From assembly GCA_029962745.1 (NCBI GenBank), contig CM057156.1, forward strand, positions 28,090,731 through 28,154,730: DNA of 64,000 nt. Reading direction: 5' to 3'. How positions within the stretch are numbered: position 1 is the stretch's first letter; each line of letters begins with the position of its first letter. The DNA is from Echinometra lucunter. Lineage: Eukaryota > Echinodermata > Echinoidea > Camarodonta > Echinometridae. The position numbers were made by a program, and so were the translations under genes. Of the stretch, positions 54,727-64,000 are shown piece after piece. The notes beneath the pieces were generated by a model, which was not told the DNA's origin, did not search any database, and was given only the letters and a program-made list of their open reading frames with translations.

Positions 54727-57700
54727 ATGAGGAATACCTGTTTGGTTCATATTACATCAGGGGTGGCGCTACAGGGGGCGGGGGGGGGGGGGGGCAAATG
54801 CCCCCCTCCCCCTTATGATTTTTCAAGTGATAAAAAAAAAGAGAAAAAAATGAGAAAAAGAAGAAAAAAGAGGGAAAGAAGAAACTAGAGGGTGGGAAAA
54901 GAGAGGCCTAGGGCTTGCAACTATATAATACCCCTATTTGTTCATTTAAAACGTCAATGAATTCACTTATGTCACTGTGTCATCTTGCCGCCCCCCCCCC
55001 CAATCAAAATACCCTGGTGCTGCCCCTGCATTACATATCACTTCAATATCTCCATTCTGTAAATCTTCTCTGTACTCTGTATTTTATTCCTGTATTTTAT
55101 ATTGTTCATGCTCTTATTGTATGACAGTCATGCAGCCTGTATCACATAAACCAGTTTGAATTGAACTGAATCAAACTGCATAAGTAAAAAAGGACTTTGT
55201 GGCATACAGGAGGTGGGGGGGGGGTGGTTTTGGAGGACATAGCAGTTTGCAGCTTTAAAATCATGTAGATTTGTTACTTTTTCGATACCAGTGTTTGGGA
55301 GAATATGAGCAGAATGCAGCTACTTAGTGTAGTGACAGTATTGCAAATAGAATCTGTTTATGAAATAGCATTATATATATTTTTTTTAAAAAGGGATTAT
55401 TTTTCGTGGATATTGTTTTTTAGAAGTATTCCTTTATTCTTTTCTCACAACCTTTTCATAGATTTTCAGAGTTGTCTTCTTTTAAGTTTTCTTTTTGTAA
55501 GATGTGCTTAGTCCTTTGTATATTCTATGTTCATTAGAAGGTTTTTTGTTTTTTTTTTCAAAGGGGCTAAACATTCAGGGACTATTTAAGAAAAACTTTG
55601 TTAATCAAAAGTTTATTAACCTGTATCTACAGCATTTACTCTTTCTGAGCTGTAGATGGAAAAGCTATCTAATAACTAAATATCTTTGATTCCACATGTT
55701 TTGATTAAAAAAAAAAGAAGAAATTTTCTTATGACAAGCATATTTGTTGTATGAACGCAAGCTTAAAGTTAGTTTTTTTCTTGGTATTGAAAATTGTATT
55801 ATTCTTCATTTCATATTTGTTTAATTTTCAGGTGGAAGATGTGCACATCATGACAGACAATGAAACTGGAAAGCACAGAGGTAAGTAGTGTGTCCTGCAT
55901 TGATCCTTGAACTAGTACTTTGCTGATAAATATGATTACTGTCATGTACTCATTCGCATTTTTTCAAAAGGGGAGAGTAACTCAAAATCAATTATTCTCG
56001 AAAACAGGGAAGCATTGTCTTACCATTCTATGTTTTTCCCCTAATTGCACATAAATAAAGTTGTGGTTGGATGCACTTAAGTCTTCACTATGGGCCGTGT
56101 ATGGCGTACAGTCTTTCAAAGTTAGAACGGCAGGGTCATTGAAGCTATATGCACTGAAACAATAGTATGATTTAGAAGGTAAGATGCTGTGGTCTCCAAA
56201 CGTGTAGAACTTATGGTAAATTAAGAACAAATGTTAGAGTAAAAGTACAGTTTATCAAGTTTGTATATGTGCATTAATTCTGCATGTATATTACAATGTG
56301 CAGGCTCCACATGGTGAATTCACATCTTCACCAATGGAAATATGTGTGATTTTCTTTGCTAATGAATTAAGGCAGTATTCTCTTACATGTACTTTATATG
56401 AACTATTAAATATTATCGTATCTTAACTGTAATGTATTCTTTCCTAAGTTTCTATTTTTATTTAGGTATTTCCTGAGTAAGCAGTAAGACTTTTCTTGTT
56501 CTACAGTGCAATGCAATGTTTTTATCACACCATTTGACCTCAAATGACAGCTGTAACTTAGATCAAAGTGATCAGTATGAAGATGACCATTATGCATACA
56601 CTTAGTATTTGGTCATAAGATGTTAACTTGGTAGATCTGACTTCATTGCGTAGATTGGGTCAACGTACTTTCAGATCCTTTGGGAATAGAAAGGGAAAGA
56701 GAGAAAAAGAAATAAAAAAAATCAAGTATTTTCCTGGCATGCACTGTAGAAATGAAGTCTTCGTACTTGTACCAGTAAGCTTTAATGTTTACATTATAAT
56801 GGAATGGCATGTATCTACCCACTACTACCTACACCATGTACCTACCTACCTACCTACCAACGTACTGTATCTAGGCTTCGGCTTTGTGACGTTGGATAGT
56901 GAAGAAGCTGTAGAGAAATTGGTCCGAATGCATCACCTGGAGCTGAAGGGAAAATCGGTAGAGTTTTAAGACATTATCTTAACTATTTCTTTGCAACATG
57001 GATGAGAGAATGAGCGAGGGAGAGAGGTTTGGGAGGTTTGGGCCCCCTTTATTATTTATTCTGTTAGAAAGCTTTTCGAAGATTACATACGTGTATTATC
57101 CTGATCTGGATATATTTTATCGTTATTTATTTATTATTGTTTTGATCATTTATATCTAGGGCCAGAAGAACTTGCAACAAGAAAATGATATGTTGCACTT
57201 TAAGTGTGATTTATCTGTCTGTTTTTTCAAAGAGCCCACTAAATTTTTTTTTAAAATTATTATTTTTATGTTTTTAACTGCTGAGAGTGTTCTGCATGTG
57301 GGAGTGATAGTGTTTAAACTTCAATCTGACACTGGGCAGCTAATGTAATAAATAAGTTAAAGTACTTGGAGCAAAGTTTAAGCTGTAACTGTACTTTAAG
57401 CAGTACTTCTAAGCAAAATTATAGACACTAAGTTACATACCATGTAGTATTTAATGTAAGTTACTGTATTAATGTATAAAACAAATTTTGTTTACTAACT
57501 GCAAGAAGTCAAATTATGAGTACATACTTTTGCTTATTATTATGAACAAATGTTTTTAATCAAATAGGTTAATTTACAGTAAATGTACCTACTTTTTTGT
57601 TGTTTTGCTTGTTTTTATGAGGTATCAGTACATTCATAGATAGAAGTTATTTTGTGCTGGGCATGCTCCAAGTAGTTTAATTTATTCTGAAGAATTTGCT

Positions 57701-59943
57701 TTCCATTTCATAAAGGATGATGGATGTTCAGCTTTGGAATGTCTATAAAGGTGATCTAGTTGGTCATGGTGAAAACAAGTGACGGGAGTTACATGACATG
57801 CAAGACAAAACATTTGGAATTGTAGGTTTCAAAGAGACCCAAATAGAATGAAAGCTTGTGTATTTAATAGTGGGGGTTTTCCCCCATTGCTGTGTTACTT
57901 CCAGAGCAGAGGCATTTGGAAGTTGAACATCCATCTTTTTGATTATGCAACATTCCTTTTAAAATTCTCAAAGCATTTCAATCATTCAATGTTTGCACGC
58001 ATGAGGCAATATTCACTAACCCTATAGCATCTGTGAGTTTTAAAAATTCTAAGAGATTCAGTACTATTTAGTTATATTGGTTTTATTGATTTATTTATTG
58101 TGTGATGGGAGTGACCTGGTAGGTAAGTGCAAGCGTAGGTATTGGGGCCAGACTCATCAGTCCATGTATTCATATTACAGGCAGTGACAAATAAGTGCTT
58201 TCATGCAATACATTCAGAATTCTTCATGGCTTAGAAACTCTGCAAAAATCAGAAACCCATTAAATCCAGATCTGTTCTTGTTCCTATTTCCTATTTTTTT
58301 TATAATATGCTGATTCCATGTGTAGTTACAAACATGTACATGGTTCTGTCCATGTATTTTACAGTTTATTTTACAAATAACCCAGTTGCTTGTTTGTGTC
58401 CCTTTATAAACAATAGTTTCATTCCATTTTAAATATTGTACCATACTTTCTTGTTTGCACATTTTTTCTTTCTTTCATTCTTTATTCCTTTATTGTTAGA
58501 ATAATACTTTTCCAGTTTTGCACACTTCATTAAAAATGTTCAGCTTATCACATTACGATGTTTAATTTTTTATCTGTCTTGTTCCCAATATTTCTTTGTG
58601 TAATCTTATGATTATACAAATTCTCATGTTAGCGATTATTATTCAGTACAGAAATTGGCGGAGTATAAAATATTTTTGTAAATACAAAAGTATAGGCATT
58701 GATTAAACATTAGAATTGACACACAGAGTTCAAATTCCATCTCAGATTTAAAAAAAAAAATGTTTCAACCTTTCAAGATCTTATTTCTACTCTTTCATAG
58801 TAATACGAAATAAGTAAAGTTTTAGTATAATAAACATGATTTCATACTATAACTATTCATTCTGGTATGATGCTTGTAGATGGATATTTTATTCTAAACG
58901 AGAAAAGCACGGTTTCATATCTATTCCCTTTGGAATCATTTAACTTGATGACATGATGTGATATTTTATCTTGTCAAGTCAACTTAATATCCATATCATG
59001 TCAACATGTAAAGGTATATTTAGCTTACCATGTCAGTTTATCAACTTTTAGTAGTCACCCTGGTGAAATAAATCATTTTTGACTTCTCAAAGAGTTCATG
59101 TCATATTGACATATATCATACATGTAAATTATCTCGTCAAGTTGACGTCCCAATAATGTATGTCATCATTGTGACATATTATCTTGTCAAGTCGACTTCC
59201 CCCCCAAAGTACATTTCGTTATAGTGACATCAATTATCTTGCAAAGTCGACTTCCCCAAAAAGTACATGTTGTCATAGTGACATCAATAAATCTTGCCAA
59301 GTCGACTTGAAGTTAACTTAACAAGATAGATTCATTTCACCATTTCGAGTTTAATAGTTGATAAGTCAACCTGGTGCGTTAAATGTCTAAATGATATGGA
59401 TATTAAGTCGACTTGACAAGATGAAATATTTTGTCATGTTGTCAAGTAGAATGGCACTTAAAGTAAGCTTCTGTAGTTAAATAAGGAAAGTTTGTTTTCA
59501 AGCTTCTGTACATCCCTTCACAGAATGTATTGGTCTCAATGCATACAGGTCTCTTATTATCATGCTGAATTAATAAAGCAAATTGGTATTCCTGAAGGAT
59601 GCTTTTAAGCTTACAAGCAATTATTAACACCACCAACATACCGAAAATTTCACACTGCTTACTGGAATGTGCATACTTTGACCTCCTTTTAGATGGAGAT
59701 TAAGAAAGCCCAGCCTAAGATGAACAGAGGCTTTGGTGGTGGTCCAGGAGGACCTGGTCCAATGGGAGGAGGAGGCTTTGGACAAGGAGGTGGTAACTGG
59801 AACCAAGGACAGCAGGGCTATGGTGGTCCTGGTGGTCCTGGTGGTCCTAGTGGTTATGGAGGTGGTAACCAGTGGAACATGGGCCAGCCCATGGGTAAGT
59901 TTGACAAGAAACTATGCACAGTTACAAGAATGCTTCATGTCAC

Positions 59944-59975
<32 letters not shown>

Positions 59976-62808
59976 CTTCTTCTTCTTCTTCTTCTTCTTC
60001 TTCTTCTTCTTCTTCTTCTTCTTCTCCTCTCTTTGTAACTCCTGACTCAGTTTTAGGTTCATGAAGCTTAGAACTTTATTTCTGCATTAGATGCATGATC
60101 GTTCAGGAAAATGCAAGAAACGTGATGTGGCTGTACTCATGATAAAATGATAATAACTTACATTTATATAGTGCATTGCATACATGTAAAGCACATTGAA
60201 ATTTTTATATTTAGAAAGAGAAATTTATTGCTGGTTTGACAAATTGAACTCCTGAAATCTTAATGAAATGAGAGTTTTATTGCTTTGGATGCATGTTTTT
60301 TTCACTTTCTGGTTTTTTAGCATCACAGAGGTAGTAGAGTTCGATTGGACTGGAGTCACAGGACAGTGCTTTTGTTCCCATTAAAGCAGATCATGGTAGA
60401 CAAGGCTTTGCATCTTTCTTAATTGGATAAGTTGATTACGGTAATGATTATTGACAGTAAATCATACATTGATTTTTGCTTTGATTGACAGGTCAGTATG
60501 GCCAACAGCAGCAAGGTGGCTTCCAACCACAGAGAGGTGGTCCAGGGCAAGGCTACGGTGGCCAGCAACAAGGCTACAACAACGGCTACAGGCAACAAGG
60601 GCAGGGTGGACCTGGATATGGCCAGCAACAAGGTGGTTATGGTCAGCAGCAGCAACAACCGCCACAGCAGCAACAGAATTATGGAGGTAGGGATAGGATT
60701 GCTTGTTGATAGAAATACTACCTGGTGCTTGAGCACTGCTTGCATGCAGCAATCAAAAGCTTACTGTGAAAGCTGTCATTTTTATGATGTGTTTTACGAA
60801 ATGCACTTGTCAGTGAATGTTCTCGATTATTTGTGCTAAATCTATTACGCTTGTGAGTGAATAGAAAACTACGTAGATTTTTCTTGCATGTTGTATATAT
60901 TCAGTGCTGCCTGAACCATGGACGTATTTTGAATGGCAACCGATTGTCACAAGCCCTTTGAAGTACCAGTTCCGCCGCTGGATTGAATTTACATAAATAC
61001 AATGATTGTCACTGCCTTCTGATCATGTGCAGCTTAATGGAAACAGGTTTGTTTCGAACGTTGACAAAGAAGCAGTTCTCCTCAGTTTGGTTTTGTTCGG
61101 CTGGTGTGCTCTTTCAGAATATGTCTTTGATTCATAATACTGCTGATAGGGAGCAGCAAACTTAAGAACGTTAATTTTTGTGATATGAAATTTATTACTA
61201 CTTATTCGCACACTTTCGCACACGCGTATGACCTTATTTAACAATGAGAAGGACATGCTCTTTATAAGATCCGTGCATTATACTTCTGGAATATTATGGG
61301 AAATATGTGGAAAAACAGGAATGTAAATCTCAAACATTCAATCAAAATTTAAGTTCTATCTTGTTATATTCACAATTTTCAAGATGAAACGTATGGAATA
61401 GTAAATTCCAATTGTAAACCAGAACTGCACATTGATTTTCTATGATTTATGCAATTTATTATCTTCTGCGCATGCAGCTAAAGCTACTGTCAAATCGCTG
61501 TCTCGCTTCTCTCCCGGCTAATTGGCGGCGGGCCTCGTGAGATCAAAGTGGAGAAATATATACAGAATGTTATTGAGATGACTTTGACAGTCACAATTGC
61601 AGGAATCGATTAACGTGACGGTGAATGTCCATCTCATCATAAGTCCATGCCTGAACTAAGTATAAAGTTTGAAAATAAACACTGATTGTATTGTGGAACA
61701 TGTTAAAATACCTTTTATGTTATTTTTTGTGAAGCACTGTCATCATCCAATTGCAAATATGAAATGCTGTTGGTGTACCACCATGAGCTGAAAATACTGC
61801 CACTTAATGTTGTATTGAAAACAGTCAGTATCTGTAGTGCATTGAAAAGCATGGAAACCTTTAGTTGTGATAAATTGAACATATAGCTACGGGGTTTGTG
61901 TAATCCATTTGACAAATTTACATTAATAGCAACATAAAGTACTCTGTAGGATGAAAGTGATATTTCATTCTTATCTTTTATATACTACATGTACATATCA
62001 GCGCAGGCATAAACATGCACTCCCACCCATCAAGAAAATTAATACTTGCTTAATATAAGAGTAGTTTTATCAGTATGTGATGTGTAGTAGAGATAAACTT
62101 CACTTCTGGTCATGTATTTTCAGTTGTGAAAGAAACTTGTTTTTTAATAAAGCAATTTGAAAAAGTTGAATAAGCAGTAAATAGAAATAGTTGTATTCCC
62201 TGAATTTGGAATCATCACAATGATAAGAAACTGACTCAATCCAGTTAAAAAGCAGATGTACTGTTCACAGAAGTATATGTACCTGCAGTGTATATAGGAC
62301 TACACACAAATTTTCGGGCCCAACACACTCGAGCTGTTTCTTGATATATTTTGAATATGAGGGCATTTGAAGAGTAATCTTTTTCAGAGGACAATTTTCT
62401 AGTGATATTTTTTCAAAAGACTGAGAAAGCTCATTAACTTTCAACTCCTCCCACAACTCCAGCTTCTCTGTAAATGATGAAACTTTCCATGGTTGAGAAA
62501 CAAAAGGGCTGTAAGACTAAACTCTGCATTAAAACATATGAGATAACTCATTTTGTTTCTCAAACAATGCTGTTTGTAAAATAACACATGCTACATGTAC
62601 AATGTACATAACTCGGTAGTAGTGTTCGTGTTTTAGTTAGAACCTCCTGCATCATCCATGACAATATATGGTCTTGTACTATCGTAGTGAATGTGTTGTA
62701 TTTTTGTCCCAATCCTGAATGTGCTATCTTCCAGGAAAGCCCAGTGCAGGAGGTGATAATTATGGAAGCAAAAGCTCTCGCAATGGTAACACTGCTTATA
62801 CCTACTAG
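46716..62808 (+). CDS. hnRNP A/B-type RNA-binding protein, two RRMs plus prion-like tail (9 exons, 324 aa)
   Basis: Exons: 46716-46732, 49900-49940, 50327-50496, 50860-51003, 55832-55880, 56875-56957, 59693-59894, 60492-60686, 62735-62808; all phases join. RRM1 is residues 7-80 (RNP2 KIFVGAV, RNP1 KGYGFVKY at 47-54). RRM2 is about 100-172 (RNP2 KIFVGGI, RNP1 RGFGFVTL at 140-147; the IKKAQPK end is typical). Then comes a Gly-rich segment (about 180-235) and a Gln/Gly/Tyr segment (237-300) with repeated GYGQQQ words, an aggregation-prone low-complexity domain; the C-terminus is NTAYTY. The family (hnRNP A/B, DAZAP1, squid/Hrb27C, musashi) binds UAG-type RNA in splicing, export and translation control; nuclear, probably shuttling. 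Which member this is I cannot say. The start is the only upstream ATG that reaches RRM1 in phase. Confidence 0.92.
46733..49899 (+). other. hnRNP intron 1 (3.2 kb)
   Basis: Contains a telomere-like CCCTAA stretch (47546-47575), G runs near 48541-48556 and a C run near 49827-49837. No exon was recognised among the short open frames. Confidence 0.7.
47546..47575. repeat. Short interstitial CCCTAA telomere-like repeat
   Basis: ACCCTAACCCTAAACCCTAA followed by CCCTAATCCTAA: about five units, slightly degenerate, of the metazoan telomere hexamer (TTAGGG on the other strand). Confidence 0.85.
49900..49940 (+). CDS. hnRNP exon 2 (residues 6-20)
   Basis: Acceptor TTGTCATTTCAG; encodes KIFVGAVSRETTI (RNP2 of RRM1); donor GTAAGT. 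It is 41 nt. Confidence 0.9.
50327..50496 (+). CDS. hnRNP exon 3 (residues 20-76)
   Basis: Acceptor TTTACCAG; encodes DAFKAYFESFGSIADIVLMM, RNP1 KGYGFVKY and HVLDGKE; donor GTAGGT. It is the core of RRM1; 170 nt. Confidence 0.93.
50860..51003 (+). CDS. hnRNP exon 4 (residues 77-124)
   Basis: Acceptor AAATCCAG; encodes the inter-RRM linker (two Cys, Arg/Gly/Asp-rich) and RRM2 start KKIFVGGISQQANKDDLYEA; donor GTGAGA. It is 144 nt, phase 0. A retrotransposon begins a few bases beyond the donor. Confidence 0.93.
51047..52528 (+). pseudogene. Retrotransposon polyprotein, APE endonuclease part (493 aa before frameshift)
   Basis: APE-type endonuclease motifs in order: ETW (63-65), VYRAP (137-141), GDFN (170-173), LIDNIFTN (214-221) and SDH (237-239), followed by a linker to RT. 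The N-terminal block expected before ETW (HVN...RSL...) looks shortened: HVNVILVELSCLDYEFS. The frame ends at 52528 because of a one-base shift at about 52475-52485; the sequence KSSGPDD that belongs here is in the next frame. Confidence 0.88.
52486..53982 (+). pseudogene. Retrotransposon polyprotein, reverse transcriptase part
   Basis: RT motifs: NYRPIALLP, FLDLSKAFDTIDHDIL, GVPQGSVLGPLLFLLYINDI and FADD (catalytic). A C-terminal NYNTR...WNSLP block is typical of jockey/CR1/L2 elements. In frame with KPSKSSGPDDVSPR upstream. Apart from the shift the frame is open for about 490 codons, so the copy is young. Confidence 0.88.
54690..54729. repeat. (AAAT)n tail
   Basis: About nine AAAT units ending in GAGG; the 3' tail of the retrotransposon. 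Confidence 0.93.
54758..55028. mobile_element. hAT-like element with near-perfect 8-bp TSD
   Basis: TATTACAT (54750-54757) and CATTACAT (55029-55036) flank a 271-bp segment starting CAGGGGTGGCGC and ending GTGCTGCCCCTG. It has G- and C-runs near its two ends (54780-54794 and about 54989-55001). It lies directly downstream of the retrotransposon in the same intron. Confidence 0.75.
55832..55880 (+). CDS. hnRNP exon 5 (residues 125-141)
   Basis: Acceptor TTTAATTTTCAG; encodes VEDVHIMTDNETGKHR; donor GTAAGT. It is 49 nt. It continues RRM2 (FGVVEDVHI after joining). Confidence 0.92.
56875..56957 (+). CDS. hnRNP exon 6 (residues 141-168)
   Basis: Acceptor TGTATCTAG; encodes GFGFVTLDSEEAVEKLVRMH; ends LELKGKS with donor GTAGAG. 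The frame runs on (VEF, then TAA), so retention of this donor would truncate the protein right after RRM2. It is 83 nt. Confidence 0.9.
56958..59692 (+). other. hnRNP intron 6
   Basis: AT-rich. It contains the foldback at 58944-59446. No coding exon seen. Confidence 0.75.
58944..59446. mobile_element. Foldback element with AAGTCGACTTGACAAGAT arms
   Basis: CTTGATGACATGATGTGATA at the left mirrors CTTGACAACATGACAAAATA at the right end, and the arms share ATCTTGTCAAGTCAACTTAA and TAATATCCATATCAT. Inside, TTATCTTG(T/C)(C/A)AAGTCGACTT recurs three or four times (about 59125-59300), with TGTCATAGTGACATCAAT between. Confidence 0.78.
59693..59894 (+). CDS. hnRNP exon 7 (residues 169-236; Gly-rich)
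   Basis: Acceptor CTCCTTTTAG; begins MEIKKAQPKM (end of RRM2), then Gly/Pro/Asn-rich sequence (GFGGGPGGPGPMGGGGFGQG) to GNQWNMGQPM; donor GTAAGT. It is 202 nt. Confidence 0.93.
59945..60024. repeat. (TTC)n microsatellite, about 26 units
   Basis: Pure CTT/TTC run starting 50 bases after the exon 7 donor. Long Ser/Leu frames through it are artefacts of reading past the donor. Confidence 0.97.
60492..60686 (+). CDS. hnRNP exon 8 (residues 236-301; Gln/Gly/Tyr-rich)
   Basis: Acceptor GATTGACAG; encodes QYGQQQQGGFQPQRGG and further GYGQQQ repeats to QQQQNYG; donor GTAGGG. It is 195 nt. Prion-like composition as in FUS or hnRNP A/B tails. Confidence 0.93.
60687..62734 (+). other. hnRNP intron 8
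   Basis: About 2 kb, AT-rich, no exon or clear element recognised. A CpG-containing patch lies near 61495-61545. Confidence 0.7.
62735..62808 (+). CDS. hnRNP exon 9 (residues 301-324, stop TAG)
   Basis: Acceptor CTATCTTCCAG; encodes GKPSAGGDNYGSKSSRNGNT and AYTY-TAG. It is 74 nt. Confidence 0.92.
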
Positions 62809-62886
62809 CCCTCATTCAGACAGTCATGCTTATTAAGTTTCAATCTTCTTTCAGATTTCTTCATCAGACGATTACTTACATTTGTG

Positions 62887-63148
62887 ATATTTCATTGGTG
62901 GGGTGATACAACTTTGTATCTCAATTTTCGGTAAAATTTACTAGTAGTTCCTTTCTTAATCTTACAGCTAGGGACACTTGAAATGTGTTTTCATATCCTC
63001 ACATGCCCACCTGCAAAGATTTGGCCACTATTGATGAATGAAACTTGACCACCACCATTGGCTGTAATGCTAAGGAAGCCATGTTTTTGGCTCTTCAGAA
63101 CATATAACATTTTTGAGATGTGAGGTGTTGTCACCCCACCGACGATAT
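62887..63148. mobile_element. TIR MITE, family 1 copy C, within the hnRNP 3' UTR
   Basis: GGTGGGGTGATACAACTTTG at the left and GTTGTCACCCCACCGACGAT at the right, with CCCACCTGCAAAGATTTGGC and TAATGCTAAGGAAGCCATGT inside, as in copies A and B. It lies between the stop codon (62808) and the polyadenylation signal (63378). Confidence 0.82.
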
Positions 63149-63377
63149 GCATTGCGAATTTTCTTCAGTTCTGTGAACATATTCTCATGAGAACTCAAAG
63201 TTCCCTCACTATCTCTTCACTGCTTAAACCCAACACAAATGATAACAATAACTATAGAATCAACTCCACTGACAACTATAACATCATTAGCAAACTGCAG
63301 AGAATATCAACACACCCTTAAAAGTATGACTGTCTGATGTGGCTTGTGTTTTGTTTGAGATGCCATTTTTGCATACT

Positions 63378-63383
63378 AATAAA
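63378..63383 (+). terminator. Polyadenylation signal of the hnRNP gene
   Basis: AATAAA in CATACTAATAAAGTCTGC, 570 bases after the stop, followed by a GT-rich stretch (CTGCTGTGATTTTCTTG). It is the first strong signal after the stop; others may be used. Confidence 0.6.
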
Positions 63384-63399
63384 GTCTGCTGTGATTTTC

Positions 63400-64000
63400 T
63401 TGATTTATTCTAACACTGTTAGAAACTTTCAGGATTTGACATCTACTGCTACTCTGTTTCATATGTAAGGATGTGGTTGATAAAAATTATTGTGTTTGAG
63501 TTTGCTTGTCTTAATTTTAATCAGATTTCTCATTTATTTATGAGCTATCGGTATTATGCTTTGTGGTGTTTTTTTTTTCTTATTGCTTTGATTTAAATCT
63601 CTGTATCATTCAGCAGAATTAGATCGCATGATTCCCCTTTCATAGAGTTTGTTGTTATGCTAAAATTGACAAATGTTTGAGTTAACTTACTTAGATTTGT
63701 TTCTACAAGTACAAATTCCCTGACATGTAACCCTGCTGCAAAAGAAAAAATGAGATACAGTTAATTGATTTACCAGACTCATTCACGCCACAAGAAACCC
63801 CCAAAAGTGAAGAGAGGAACCTGTATAAATGCACACAGCACTGTCTCATTTTCCCGGGATTTGATGTTTGTAACATCGTTACTGCTTAGTATATCAAAGC
63901 AACTCGACCAAAGGTCACATTCTCATTCACATAGCGAGATGCGGACCAGAGTACACTTGGCGTCCGCCTTGTTTGCTATCATTGTTTTGATACAAATCTT
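63400..64000. other. Downstream flank, nothing recognised
   Basis: AT-rich sequence without a supported exon, repeat or regulatory motif. Confidence 0.5.

Larger units (their letters stand above)
51012..54729 (+). mobile_element. CR1/L2-type non-LTR retrotransposon in hnRNP intron 4
   Basis: Same strand as the host gene. It has an endonuclease-RT polyprotein frame (51047-53982, one frameshift), a 3' UTR of about 700 bp and a tail of (AAAT)n at about 54690-54729. The start is 5' truncated or short. TGAGAAA (51005-51011) and TGAGGAA (54728-54734) could be an imperfect target duplication. Clade call rests on motifs only. Confidence 0.88.

Noticed and set aside
59624..60064. Alternative frames over the Gly-rich exon and TTC repeat (both strands)
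   Set aside because: The hnRNP frame has correct acceptor, donor and phase; the others are shadows or read into the microsatellite.
60419..60752. Open frames of about 75-113 codons overlapping hnRNP exon 8 in other frames
   Set aside because: Low stop density comes from CAG/GGN-rich sequence; no independent splice or start support.

Overview
The window is eukaryotic: two multi-exon genes with GT-AG introns, AT-rich introns full of non-coding mobile elements, and no operon structure. The TE load (TIR foldback elements, hAT-like elements with 8-bp target duplications, a CR1/L2-type non-LTR retrotransposon, a tRNA-derived SINE, many poly-G/C runs), frequent acatgtac motifs and intron sizes of about 0.3-6 kb suggest an invertebrate deuterostome, most likely an echinoderm (sea urchin). 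That placement is inference.

Minus strand, about 43.6 kb down to 5.4 kb: one gene for a long coiled-coil protein. I could assemble 33 coding exons from the ATG at 39135 to a stop at 5970 (or an alternative stop at 5405). Every splice phase joins in frame, giving about 1702 residues: a Ser/Gly/Pro-rich head, about 1200 residues of heptad-rich rod, a CxxC-containing segment, and a basic Ser/Pro-rich tail. I do not recognise the orthologue. A candidate untranslated first exon and promoter lies near 43.6 kb.

Plus strand, 46.7-62.8 kb: a nine-exon gene for a 324-residue hnRNP A/B-type RNA-binding protein (two RRMs, then a Gly-rich and a Gln/Gly/Tyr-rich prion-like tail), with a CpG-rich, CRE-bearing promoter and a polyadenylation signal at 63378. 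The two genes are arranged head to head, about 3 kb apart. Intron 4 contains an almost full-length non-LTR retrotransposon starting within about 10-25 bases of the splice donor, followed by a hAT-like element.

The most interesting structures are in the introns: a 161-bp satellite-like array (19.7-21.07 kb) whose every unit carries a triple TGACCT direct repeat (nuclear-receptor DR1), organised as two nearly identical 644-bp tetramers between short inverted repeats; a minisatellite of about 30 bp that duplicates the exon 3 splice donor seven times; triplication of a 75-nt in-frame exon end with its own splice sites; a stop codon that overlaps a consensus splice donor; and one MITE family with three copies, one of them in the hnRNP 3' UTR. 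No rRNA, CRISPR array or confident tRNA gene was seen.
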